NCBI GenBank assembly: GCA_027257055.1
Contig: JAPVLO010000133.1
Coordinates: forward strand, 4,588,001-4,652,000
Direction: 5' to 3'
DNA length: 64,000 bases
Origin: Cephalopachus bancanus
Lineage: Eukaryota > Chordata > Mammalia > Primates > Tarsiidae
Positions within the stretch are counted from its first letter, which is position 1, and each line of letters starts with the position of its first letter. Below are positions 22,083 to 32,404 of the stretch, piece by piece. Below the pieces are notes generated by a model, which did not search any database, had not been told where the DNA came from, and worked only from the letters and a program-made list of their open reading frames with translations. The position numbers were made by a program, and so were the translations under genes.

Positions 22083-22393
22083 TCTTTTTCAAAATTAATT
22101 AATTAGTTGATTAATTATTTGAGTCACAGTCCACTCTGCTACCCAGGCTGGAGTGCAGTGGCACGCTCATGGCTACCACAGCCTCGACATGCTGACTCAG
22201 GTGATCCTTCCACCTCAGCCTTCCAATCCAAGTAGCTGGGATCACAGGTGCGCACCTGGCTAATTTTTTGGTTTTTCTGAGACGAGATCTTGCTATGTTG
22301 CCCAGACTGGTCTCGAACCCTTGGACTCAGGCAATCCTCTCGCCTCCACCTCCCAAAGTATTGGGATTACAAGCGTGAGCACTGCACCCGGCC
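22083..22393 (-). mobile_element. Dimeric Alu, intermediate type
   Basis: Reverse-complement Alu with the head sequence replaced by AT-rich 'attaattaattagttgatta'. It includes 'gccttccaatccaagtagct', a small internal duplication of the usual 'ccaagtagct' word. The wording lies between AluJ and the young subfamily. It faces another Alu 98 bases away. Confidence 0.88.
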
Positions 22394-22491
22394 TGCCTGC
22401 TCTTTTTACCCAACAGGGGCCAGAGATGGTGCTCCCACCAATGGTTATTTTCTCATCTTAACTTGCCACGGGAGGTTGAAAAAGGAACCTC

Positions 22492-22768
22492 CAGCTGGGT
22501 GTGGTGGCTCATGCCTATAATCCCAGCACTTTGGGATGCAGACGTGAGAGGATTGTTTGATCCCAGGAGTTCAAGACAAACCTGGGCAATTTGGCAAGAC
22601 CTCGTCTCTACAATAAATAAAACAATTAGCTAGGTGTGGTGGCGCATGCCTGTAGTTTCAGCTACTTGGAAGGCCAAGGAGAAAGGATTGCCTGAACCCA
22701 GCAGGTTGAGGCTGCGGTGGCTGGTCACCCAGAATATCATGTGTACCAAGCTCAGTGACAAAGCGTGA
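22492..22768 (+). mobile_element. Dimeric Alu, intermediate type, no A tail
   Basis: Starts 'cagctgggtgtggtggctca', has 'tctctacaataaataaaaca' as linker and 'gaggctgcggtggctgg' in the right arm. The 3' part is rearranged ('cacccagaatatcatgtgta') and there is no A tail. The AluJ-like left arm combined with the young-type right arm suggests an early stage of the young lineage. Confidence 0.85.
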
Positions 22769-23712
22769 GAAGGAAGACTTCCTTCTACACCCAGGAGCCC
22801 TGTTGGAAGCCTGGCCAGGAGCAGATTCCAGGCTTCTTATCCTTGCCTGTGAGAAGTCCCTGGAGGCCTGGACTCAATGAATCAGCTCTCTGCCCATCCC
22901 TGGCAGTTCACCGGTTGTTTGCACACAGTGATATGCTTCCTGGAATGAGTCCAAATGCTCACCCAGTCTCTTGCCAAATGATTCAGGCCCGCTGTAGTGC
23001 TGCTCTGTTTTGTTTTCCAACTGCAACCTGGCGGGCAATGTTTCTTTTAAATGTAACAGCTTCTATGGTCTCTAAATAAAGGGTGAATGGCAGATGGGAG
23101 GAGCGGCAGACTGGTGGCTGGGCCCCTCGCCACTCCCCACCCCCACCCCCGGCTCTTCCTGGATCCCTGCCCCTCTCCGGCATGATGCCTCATCTGTGAC
23201 CAGCGCCTGTCTGGCCTGAGCATGTTACTCAGTACCCTTTCATGCATGAAACATGCAGCTAGAGTCTTGAAGTCTTATCTAATTTAAATGCTTTCTTTAA
23301 TGGGAACAGGACAATGACTGACTTCAGAAAATGCTCTGTGAAAATGAAACATGGAACAAATGCGTCATAATGTAGCTTATTTGCCTGAACCCCAAGTAGC
23401 AGTGCAATATAAATGCCTCAAAATATTCAGTATAAATACCTGTGTCATGAGAACCTCAAACTACTGTGTATATACAACCTGTGCTTGTAACCCAAGCAGT
23501 TTCTATTGATCTCAGAACGAAATATGTTTTTTAGAAGAAATTGTTTACTATGCCCTTACATCTTTATTCATAATTTCTTCCCAATTTTTAAAAATTACAA
23601 ATGCGATGAAGTGCTATGGTATATAGTGATAGTAGTCTCTTGCTATGTCCAACACAGCAACTTTTAAAACTATTATCTACATGCTTATACTCTGAGCAGA
23701 GAATTTAGGAAA
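22769..23712. other. Non-coding, with a C-rich tract at 23123-23150
   Basis: No repeat recognised. The C-rich tract at 23123-23150 is discussed as a possible minus-strand quadruplex. CpG dinucleotides are too few for a CpG island. Confidence 0.45.
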
Positions 23713-24286
23713 TACGAGATCTAATAACTAAATTCTCAAACTCATCCTAGAAAAGGGCTGCATACCTTATTGCTGAATATCACTATGGTCATCTTTGAAG
23801 CACTCCCCTTGGGAAGCTATGCATTGACACCAGAGCCCAGTCCACCTGTCAAAGCAGTTTTGAAACTCTTTTTCTGGAATGGCCTTCAGAGCTATCATCA
23901 TATTACCATTGATGTCCTGAATGTGCTCAAAATGTCTTCCTTTTAATATTTCCTTTATCTGTGGGTAAAGAAAAAAGTCATTGGGAACCAGATCAGGTGA
24001 GGAGGGAGGGTGTTCCAGTACAGTTATTTGTACAGTGCTGCCAATGTACGTGCATGGTGGCAAGTCCGTGAACTTAATTGTCACAGCTCAACAAATAACA
24101 ACGACAGTTCTGATGGCCATTCCAGAAGAAGAGTTCCAAAACTACTTTGACAGATGGACTAGGCACTGGTGTCGGTGCATAGCTTCCCAAGGGGAGACCT
24201 TCGAAGGTGACTGTGGTGATATTCAGCAATGAAGTTTGTATCATTTTTTTCTAGGATGATTGTGAACCTAATTGTGGGACCCCGTA
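23713..24286. mobile_element. Mariner-derived composite with inverted 3' halves
   Basis: Both ends read TACG(A/G)G... on their own strand and share CATCCTAG, so they are mariner terminal repeats next to TA. From the left, a minus-strand copy encodes the C-terminal part of a mariner transposase, including the HPPSSPDLVPND catalytic-region motif (last D of D,D34D, codons near 23980-24010) and the end FDRWTGLWCQCIASQGE. From about 24100 to 24232 a plus-strand copy encodes the same C-terminus. The arms are about 180 bases and roughly 80-85% identical. The first catalytic D region is missing, so neither copy is functional. Confidence 0.85.
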
Positions 24287-26330
24287 CACAAATGTATAAA
24301 GAAGATTATAAAAGTGATCACATAATTGTTAACCTTTAGATGTATTTCCTGATAAACATTATTCTCTGTGTGCCAGGCATGTATTAAATTAGTCTTAGAC
24401 AGCCTCTATTAGGTACTACACACATGTATTTAGGAATGCACATGTAGATGCTTTTGAGCATAGTGACTTAACATGTCTTTATTATTTGATATGCTCTTTC
24501 TCATGCTCTATTTATTCAGTGACAGTCCTCAATTAGGGATTACCCACAAAAAAAGCAGAGTACAAAAATGCTTTTTGATTCATGAACACAGGGAGATTGG
24601 AAAAGACAGATGATCAGGTAGAAGCTTTTTCTCCTTCTCGTGCCCCCGGACTCCAGATGAAACACAGATTCCAAGGTCTGAGGAAGAGATGGAACATGTC
24701 GATGTCCCTTTGTCCTGTCTCATGACTCTCCCTGTTCCCGCCACCTAACTGTAGTAGAAGAGACAGGGACGAGGGCATGTGGGGTGGCCACACCTCCACA
24801 AGATGAGTGTGGGACCCTGAACTTGATGTGCTGTCATGCCTCTCAGTTGTTAGCTGACTCACAGCTGTTTCTAGTGCCCTCGTGGTGTGGGAGCCACAGT
24901 GTAGTCATAATAGCAACAAATGTTAGAACAGAGTGTTGTCCTATTGTCCTTCGTTGCCCCCAAAGGGAGGCAGAAGAGCAGCCAGCCTTCCACATGCCTA
25001 AAAATTGGCTGTTCATGTAACCTAGGGTGGTGAGAATTCACTGGCTTCAGGGTGCTTTGGTACCAAAAAGAGGAGGCAGGTGGGCTACTTACCTGACTTC
25101 ACTGCTGCAGACTGTCAGCTCAGAAGGGACACACAGGAGGCTGGTCACCCCTGGAGTGGCAGGCCAGCATACACATTCTGCAGAAGTTGTGCAGAGGCAT
25201 TCAACAAACCTCCAGAGCCCAAGCATCACCAGCTCAAGGGCAGGGTGTGGGGCAGTGTAGAAGGACTGAATTTTAAAACGGCATTGCTTGAGAAGACGTA
25301 GAATTTGACTGACCTCACCAAGAAGCAATTATATACAATATTCTGCATTAGTCAGAAAAAAGAGAAGTTTGAGCCAAAAATAAAGGCATACAGAAATATT
25401 TTTAACAGGAGTTTTGGAACTGTATGACTAGAAAATTTATATTCATGTCATACATTTCCAAACAAAAGCTAACCTTACTGGGAAGGGAGAGAGTAAGATT
25501 CCTTGTGGGCTCTTTCTTGTAAAGACTGTAGGTAGAAGAAGAAACTCTACCTAGGATTTTCATACAGCACTGGCTAATGAGAATCTCTGAAGACAAAGCG
25601 TTTTAGTGTTCTTTGTGTTATAAAGACTGAATATGCCTAAGAAAGGCTTTTCGGCTCTGGAAAACACGTAAGTGACTTTTTGTTTGCATGATGGGCTTAT
25701 CTGCAATGGAAGCAGAGGAGTTAGCTCGGTCTACAAAGGAAAGCAATGGGGACCTTCCATTTTTCTCTGACAGCCATCAGAGAATGGAAATGAGGGCTAC
25801 TATACCCAAAAGAAAGTTAGGAGAAGGAGAAGGGTTTTGAGGGTGGAAATAAGCCCATCATCCCACTCTTACATCCTGGCCACAGAGGTCAGCAGGCAAG
25901 AGCAGACAGCCAGTTAAAAGAGTCCTGGGCCAAGTGAGGCTGGGAGATTTGTGAACAGTGGTGGGATGTGCAGTTATTGGATGCTCAGAATCATCTTCTT
26001 TTCCATTTCCCTGAGGGAAACATGGATTATTTGGGTGTTTGCTGTTCTTCCTTGGACACAGAATCTGAGACAGTTAATCAGATGCCCTGTTCTGTCTCAA
26101 TTAACAGGCAGGCATGTGTCCAAGTTAGACCTGTAGGAACTGAGACTTGAATAAAGCAATGAAGGTTAAAGATGGTTAGCGATGACACATTGTGGCACTA
26201 GTACCGATCCCATTGCTACCTGCGGTTTGTTTCTTAGCCCTGTGTAGACTGCCCGTTTCTAAGTCTAGTTCACCAGTTTGCCTATCAGTTCATGAGCTCC
26301 TGACACTCTTCCAATATATTCCATTGTGAG
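24287..26330. other. Non-coding, unassigned
   Basis: About 2 kb of mixed sequence. Several overlapping short open frames on both strands (24614-25330) have no recognisable domain. I see no repeat family or splice pattern. Confidence 0.4.
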
Positions 26331-26535
26331 CCAGCATGGTATATGTGGTTAAGAATTTGCATAGATTTGAGACTGTGTCCTGATTCTAAAACTTTCCACT
26401 GTGTCTGTCTGTGGAATGGCATCTTTAATGCTTCTTATGTCATAGAATTATTTTGAGAATTAAATGGAGATGATATATAAAAAGCTTAGAAAAGTACCTG
26501 CCGCACATTAAGTTTTCAGTACATTTTAGCTAATG
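26331..26535 (+). repeat. MIR SINE
   Basis: Good word order for MIR: 'gtggttaagaatttgcatag', 'gagactgtgtcctgattcta', 'ttatgtcatagaattatttt', 'gagaattaaatggagatgat', 'aaaagcttagaaaagtacct'. About 200 bases of the 260-base element remain, in plus orientation. Confidence 0.8.
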
Positions 26536-26616
26536 ACATTAAATTAACTGCAGTTGGTTTCTGTGGTTTATGGCTGCATAACTCTTCACAGTGATACAAT
26601 GATAATGCTTAATTTT

Positions 26617-26975
26617 AAAAAATTATTTTAAATATGTAGGGTACAATTCAGTGTTAGGTATACAAAGGTTCATTATGCAGGTATCCTTGTTGATGAGTTG
26701 TGCCCCCCCACCAGCAGTTTCCCACTACTTTCAATCCCTTTTTTATAGTATTATGATAGTTTTTCAAGGTCCTCTTATGAATGAGAACATGTGATGCTCG
26801 GTTCTTTGTTTCTGTGATAGATCACTCAGTATTATAGCCTCTAAGTCCATCCAAGTTGCTGCGAAGTTCATAATTTTGTCCTTCTTTATGGCTGCACAAT
26901 ATTCCATCATGTATATATATCACATATTTTTATCCAGTCCTCTTTCGATGGGCAGTATGGTTGGTTCCATGTTTT
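26617..26975 (-). mobile_element. 5'-truncated young-type L1
   Basis: Minus-strand L1 end with the young-type 3' UTR (reverse of 'cctttgtatacctaacactg') and a short ORF2 piece ending at 'gatgggcagtatggttggtt'. Flanking TAATGCTTAATTTT (26603-26616) and TAATGCATAATTTT (26976-26989) form a target-site duplication with one change. It landed in the 3' UTR end of an older L1. Only one of the two G-rich UTR units is visible. Confidence 0.85.
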
Positions 26976-26989
26976 TAATGCATAATTTT

Positions 26990-27945
26990 TTAATTGAATA
27001 CATATTTATGGGCTACATATGACATTTTGATACATATATACAATGTGTAATGATCAAATCAGGGTAATCAAGAGATAATCACCTCAAACATTTATCAATT
27101 CTTTGTGTTAGGAACTTTGAAATTTTCTCTTCCAGCCATTTTGAAATACATAGAAAATTATTATTAACTATAGTCACTCTTCTGTGCTATCAAACACATA
27201 CTGAAGGACATCTTGGTTGCTTCCAGTTTTGACAATTATGAATAAAACTGCTACAAACATCTGCATTCAGGATTTTATGTGAACAAAGTCTTCAACTCCT
27301 TTGAATAAATACCAAGGAATGTAATTGCTGGATCACAGGGTAAGAGTATGTTTAATTGTGTAAGAAACAAACTGTCCATCATTTTGTATTTCACCAGCAA
27401 TAAATGAGAGTTCCTATTCCACTTCTTTGCCAGCATTTGATGTTGTCATTGCTCTGGATTTTGCTCATTCTAATAGGTATACAGTGGTCTATCATTGTTG
27501 TTTTAATTTGCGGATTACATATTGTGTAGAGCATGTTTTTCATATTCTTATTTGCTATCTGTATATCTTCCCTAGTGAAATATCTGTTAAGGTCTTTGGT
27601 CCATTTTATCTGGTTTGTTTCCTTATTGTTGAATTTTAAGAGAGAGTTCTTTGTAAGTAGAGTAATACGGTCCTTTATCAGATGTGTCATTTGCAAATAT
27701 CTTCCTCCTGTCTGTGACTTGTCTTTTCATTCTCTTGACATTGTTTGCAGAGCAGTAATGTTTAATTTTGAGAAGTCTGGCTTATCAGTTCTTTCTTTGG
27801 TGAATTGTGACTTTGGTGTTGTATCTAAAAAGTTACTGCCAAATCCATGGTTATCTAGATTTTCTCCTGTGTTAATAAAGCAGGCATTTTATGGTCTTGT
27901 ATTTTACATTTAGGTCTGTGATCCATTTTGAGTTAATTTTCATGT
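26990..27945 (-). mobile_element. Old L1 3' part (L1M-type)
   Basis: Starts with an old L1 3' UTR ('acatatttatgggctacata', 'caatgtgtaatgatcaaatc', 'tagtcactcttctgtgctat'), then passes at about 27200 into the end of ORF2 in reverse ('ggacatcttggttgcttcca', 'taattgctggatcacagggt', 'gaaatatctgttaaggtctt'). The jump between UTR and ORF2 skips sequence, so an internal deletion or a second fragment is likely. A 126-codon plus-strand frame at 27533-27913 is antisense to ORF2 and not a gene. Confidence 0.82.
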
Positions 27946-27984
27946 CACTTCCTTTATGAAGAGTACCCATAGACACATATTTTA

Positions 27985-28135
27985 AAACTCAATACTTGCA
28001 ACAAAATCACTTGGTGCATATGTTAAGCATGTAGATTCCTCCCCCAGACCTTGGATGGGCCTCAGAGTAGCTTCTCACATTTTATAAGCATACAGTTTTT
28101 GTGTCCACTGAAATGTATAGAAGCCCCAGGCAATT
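27985..28135 (+). mobile_element. Possible hAT-Charlie remnant (MER-type)
   Basis: Words such as 'caacaaaatcacttggtgca', 'gattcctcccccagacctt' and 'gggcctcagagtagcttctc' follow the pattern of short MER5/MER20-like elements ('...aatcacctgg...gggccccacccc...'). The ends are not clear and no target duplication was found. Confidence 0.45.
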
Positions 28136-28552
28136 CTTGTTACAGCTGTGATAGGATGTATCCATGCCAGGATTTCAGATCAGAAGCCAATTTTGACTAT
28201 AGGTAATATGAGACTGGATTCTAATTATAATTTTTTCTGAAGATCGTGATCTGAAGAGATGTTAGTGGTAAGCATATTGTGACTCACCAGCGAACTTGTG
28301 CCTTCCAAATGCATTTTCTTTACAGATAACACGGGTATGTTCTCAACTACTAATGAAAATTTACCTGAGAAGACTGATATTTGAATGCAAAGCATCATAA
28401 AATACTAATAAATAGGTTTTTAAAAATGCTTTCAACATCATGTATTTGAATTTATGCTTTGGGTTAGTATGTCTTTATAAATGGTGTTATTGTCATGTGG
28501 AAGCAACTATTTTAATACAATAGATTATAACAGGCATTTAAAGACTCTAGCG
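28136..28552. other. Non-coding, no recognisable element
   Basis: AT-rich spacer between two DNA-transposon remnants. No feature recognised. Confidence 0.4.
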
Positions 28553-28858
28553 CAGCGATCTTCAATGTTTGTGGCATTAGGGACCAGTTTCATGGAAAAC
28601 AATGTTTCCATGGATGGTGAGGGGAAGGGGGTGATCATCAGGCATCTGATTCTCATAAGGAACGGTGCAACCTAGATTCCTTACATGTGAAGTTCATAGT
28701 AGGGTTCTCGCTTCTGTGAGAATCTAATACCACTGCTGATCTGACAGAAGGTGGAACTCTGCTTGCCTGCTGCTCACGCCCTGCTTTGCAGCCAGGCTCT
28801 TAACAGGCCACTGCCAGGTACCTAACAGGTCTGCGGCCCCAGGGGTTGGGGACCCCTG
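28553..28858 (-). mobile_element. MER1-type hAT-Charlie MITE
   Basis: The left end CAGCGATCTTCAATG is decayed but in place; the right end AGGGGTTGGGGACCCCTG is intact. Inside are 'gggaccagtttcatgg', 'tctgattctcataagg', 'gtgagaatctaatacc' and 'cttaacaggccactgcc'. At about 306 bp it is near the length of MER1B. Same orientation as the copy at 4944. No convincing 8-bp target duplication. Confidence 0.88.
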
Positions 28859-29054
28859 CTCAAAGAGATGTCTTTTCCTCGAAAGGAATAGTAGCATTGC
28901 CAGCAATGGATTACTGCCATAGGTTCATAGCCTTGCAGGTTACAGCCAAGATAAGAAGAAAGTAAGACAACAGCTATGTATGTGGCTTAAAGTGCTCCAA
29001 TGTATGAAAAAGAGGCTACAGTCGGTGAGTGGTGAATGGTAAAATATGAATTCT

Positions 29055-29364
29055 TTATTTTTATTTTATTTTTTATTTTAAAGATGTGGAGTATAATTCA
29101 GGGCCAGGTATACAAATAGTCATTGTACGGGTAAAGTTTGGACCTCACTTTGGTCCCCACTTCACCTGGTTTGCTTCCACCTCCCAAAGTGCTGGGATTA
29201 CAGGCATGATCCCCTGCACCCGGCACCAGTCCCCTTCTGATATTATGATAGTTGTTCAGGGTCTGCTTATGAGTGAGAACATGTGATACTCAGTTCTTTG
29301 TTTCTGGGATAGATCACTGAGTATTGTAAAGTCTAAGTCCATCCAAGTTGCTATGAAGTTCAAG
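29055..29364 (-). mobile_element. 5'-truncated young-type L1 containing an Alu head
   Basis: Flanked by a perfect target-site duplication TATGAATTCT (29045-29054 and 29365-29374). The 3' tail is the T/A-rich 'tttattttattttttatttt'. It includes the young 3' UTR end and 'gatagatcactgagtattgt' from ORF2. At about 29178-29224 a piece of Alu head in reverse orientation ('ctcccaaagtgctggga' to 'gcacccggc') sits in the middle, without tail or own target duplication. Confidence 0.88.
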
Positions 29365-29374
29365 TATGAATTCT

Positions 29375-30963
29375 GTAGAGAAACCAATTCATGTGGTTTA
29401 GGCATGGACAATGACATACATGAAAGCTCTACAAGAGAAATCTGAGAATTTCCTCTGGACTCGTCAATTACTCTCGGAACGTTGCTCATGGTTCTTGATG
29501 CTTCTGGATATGTAAAGCCTCTAAGATAGCAGTCATCCATATGTCAGGGAACTTGAAATCAGACTGTGCGCAAATATCAAGTAGGATTGCATTGAGCTGC
29601 ATATAATCCAAACCCTGTTCTCCCATCCTTGGGGTGTGGCTTTTGTTCCCGTGGCCACTAGATGGCTGCTCCATCTCTGGGAACTGCATCTGCATTTCAG
29701 GCAGCAAGGATGTTAGGGAGTGGTGAAGGGCAAAAGGTACATGCTACCTAAATCTGTCCCTTTTAAAACTGAAAACAAAACAAAACAAAAGAACCCCAGC
29801 TTGTTTTGCCCACCCAATAGGCATTTGCTTAAATTTCATTGCCTAGAACTAAGGACCTCAGGAAAGACTTGCCTATAAGTTTTGACTAAACTGAAACTAA
29901 ACTTTACTCTTAGTGTTGGCTCAATCTGCATAAAGGTAAGGGGGGGAGGATACTTTTAACTGGGCTCCTTGTTCGCCTGTACAAAACTCAGAGTTCTGGT
30001 AATAAGGAAAAGGGAGAGAGTGCTTGCTGGGTAGGCAACTCACCGCAGGTACTACCATGAGAAGCCAGTGAAAGAACTGCAACATTTATCCTAAAAAGAG
30101 AACAAGAGATGTGCTATTTGAAGGTATTATGAGAAACACAGATTTAGGTGGATAGCTTACTTTCACCAGCTCCCTCTTGTCTGTCTGTTGCTTGTCCCTC
30201 ACCTGACACCCCAACATCTACCCTGGTTCTAGGAAGGAAAGACAGAATAAGATGAAGATGTGTAAAAATAGTTTTAAAAAAGATGTTTGGCTAGCCCCAC
30301 CTAGATGTATCTGATTTGGGATCTCATTTGTTGCTTTCTTGAGTATCCAACCACAGTCATTGTTATCATTTCTTAACCACCTATCCTAAGGCATAGACAT
30401 AACTGCTTTTGATTTGTTGATTAGAAAAATCAGGTTTACAAAGGATAAAGCTCTTGGTGACACAAGAGGTGAGTTTGGGATTTCAACTGACATCTGAACT
30501 CTCAAACATGCCAGAAGCACCTGCATTGAACACTCCTTGCCCTAGGCTCTAAGCTGGGTACTGTAGATTACTTGAAGGCTGTGACTTTATTATTGTAAAT
30601 GTCTTGTGACAAAATAACACTTCTAGAAGAATCCTGTGTTTCTTAATCTGTGGCCTTCATGTTACAGGTAGTTTCATTATTTAAAAAAATTTGTGGGAAC
30701 TTTTTATTTACCTGTGATAACATTGCAATGGTGAATAAAGTAGCATGCCTTTTTCCTTTTGATACAAATTTCATGAGCTTTATCTGTTAACACCTGTATT
30801 GACCAGAAAATGACTTGTAATGACATATTGTCATTTAATTAAAAATGGAGAATCAAAGTAGTATTATCAAATCAATGTAATTTATCTAGTTGAAAAGAGT
30901 CTTTTAAAATTTGAGATTCCTAGGGAAAATGATAAAGACAGTGTAAGCAGTAAAAAGTTTGGG
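29375..30963. other. Non-coding, unassigned
   Basis: Mixed sequence with short open frames near 29486-29707 that have no recognisable domain. No repeat was identified with confidence. Confidence 0.4.
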
Positions 30964-31268
<305 letters not shown>

Positions 31269-32404
31269 GTTTGGGGACATCATACCAATGAACTATGAAG
31301 CCATGCTGATATCTGAATAAGTTTCTCTTCAGGGTATCATGTGGCAATGTGAGTCATTCAAGGGCTAAAGTACATCCATCTTTTCTTCTTTCTTCTTTTC
31401 TCTGCCTCTTTTTGGTTTCAAGCTCTCTGACACCCAACAGCATCCCTCTCTGGCTTTCTGGAGCTGTGCCCAGTCCACCCTCATCACAGCAGGGATTTGA
31501 ACAACAGCAGCAGCAGAATCCAGCTGGTGACCAGCTAGATTCACTCATCCCCTACAGACAGGGAGCATCCGCCGGGTGGTTTTCTGAAATGATTTATCAT
31601 ATATTTTTTTAAAAGGTCAACAATGGAGAAGCTAGTCATGTTGTATGGGAGCAGGATGCACAACAGGTAGTAAAGAAATAGCATTTTTCTTTCATCTGGT
31701 TTAACAAAGGGGGTTGTCATCCAACCACAGTCTGAACTGAGAGTGTTTTGTTCCTGCAATGAAAGACCAAGTAGGACATGTTTCCCACGTATGTACTAAA
31801 GGGAATGTGCATCTCCTGCGGAAGTTTAATGTTGTATAAAGACCATAGATGGATTTTGCCTTTCTTTCCAAGACTCATGTTTCAGTTTTCAATACCTAAA
31901 CAATGCTATTACCCTGCAAGCAAAGGATATTTCCTGGTGGTCAAGAATGTAAGAGTAGACCAAGGATCAGCTTCAAGTTAGCAGAGATGGAGCTGATGTG
32001 GGAAGTGTGTCAAAGACCTAAGAATTGGACGTTTCCCACTGCTATTGGGTGTAGAAGCTAAACACAAAATAAAAAGACTGGGATTCTGGAACTTTGAAGT
32101 TGAAAGGGTCTTTAGAGATTGCCAAGTCCTCTTCTATCACAGCTGAGGAATAGAGATCCAGAGAGAAAAAGTGAGGTCCCCAAGACCACAGAGCTATTCA
32201 GTGGTGGCACCAGCCTCTGCCCAGTGTGGACCACAGCTCACAGGTTACCTAGGAAACAGGGAGAAAGAATCATTCCTTGGAAAAGATGCAGGTATCACCA
32301 AAAGTGGGGAAAATGATGTGGAAAAATTTGGAAAGATCCCAAGAGGAAGTTTAGTTTTGTCTCTACCCTTTTATTCCCAAGAGGTTTAATATTTTTTGTA
32401 AATG
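31269..32404. other. Non-coding, with a MIR3-like fragment at 32090-32245
   Basis: At 32090-32245 words such as 'gctgaggaatagagatccag' and 'ccccaagaccacagagctat' match the 'gaggaaactgaggcccagag...cacagct' pattern of MIR/MIR3-like SINEs in plus orientation. The rest is unassigned; a short CAG run occurs at 31505-31515. Confidence 0.5.

Noticed and set aside
23100..23190. CpG island or promoter
   Set aside because: GC-rich for only about 90 bases and with few CpG pairs.
23767..24232. Two overlapping genes on opposite strands
   Set aside because: Both frames are the same mariner transposase C-terminus in inverted copies; the catalytic N-terminal half is missing.
27533..27913. A 126-codon plus-strand open frame
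   Set aside because: It lies antisense to old L1 ORF2 sequence; the T-rich strand of L1 often yields Phe/Leu-rich frames by chance.
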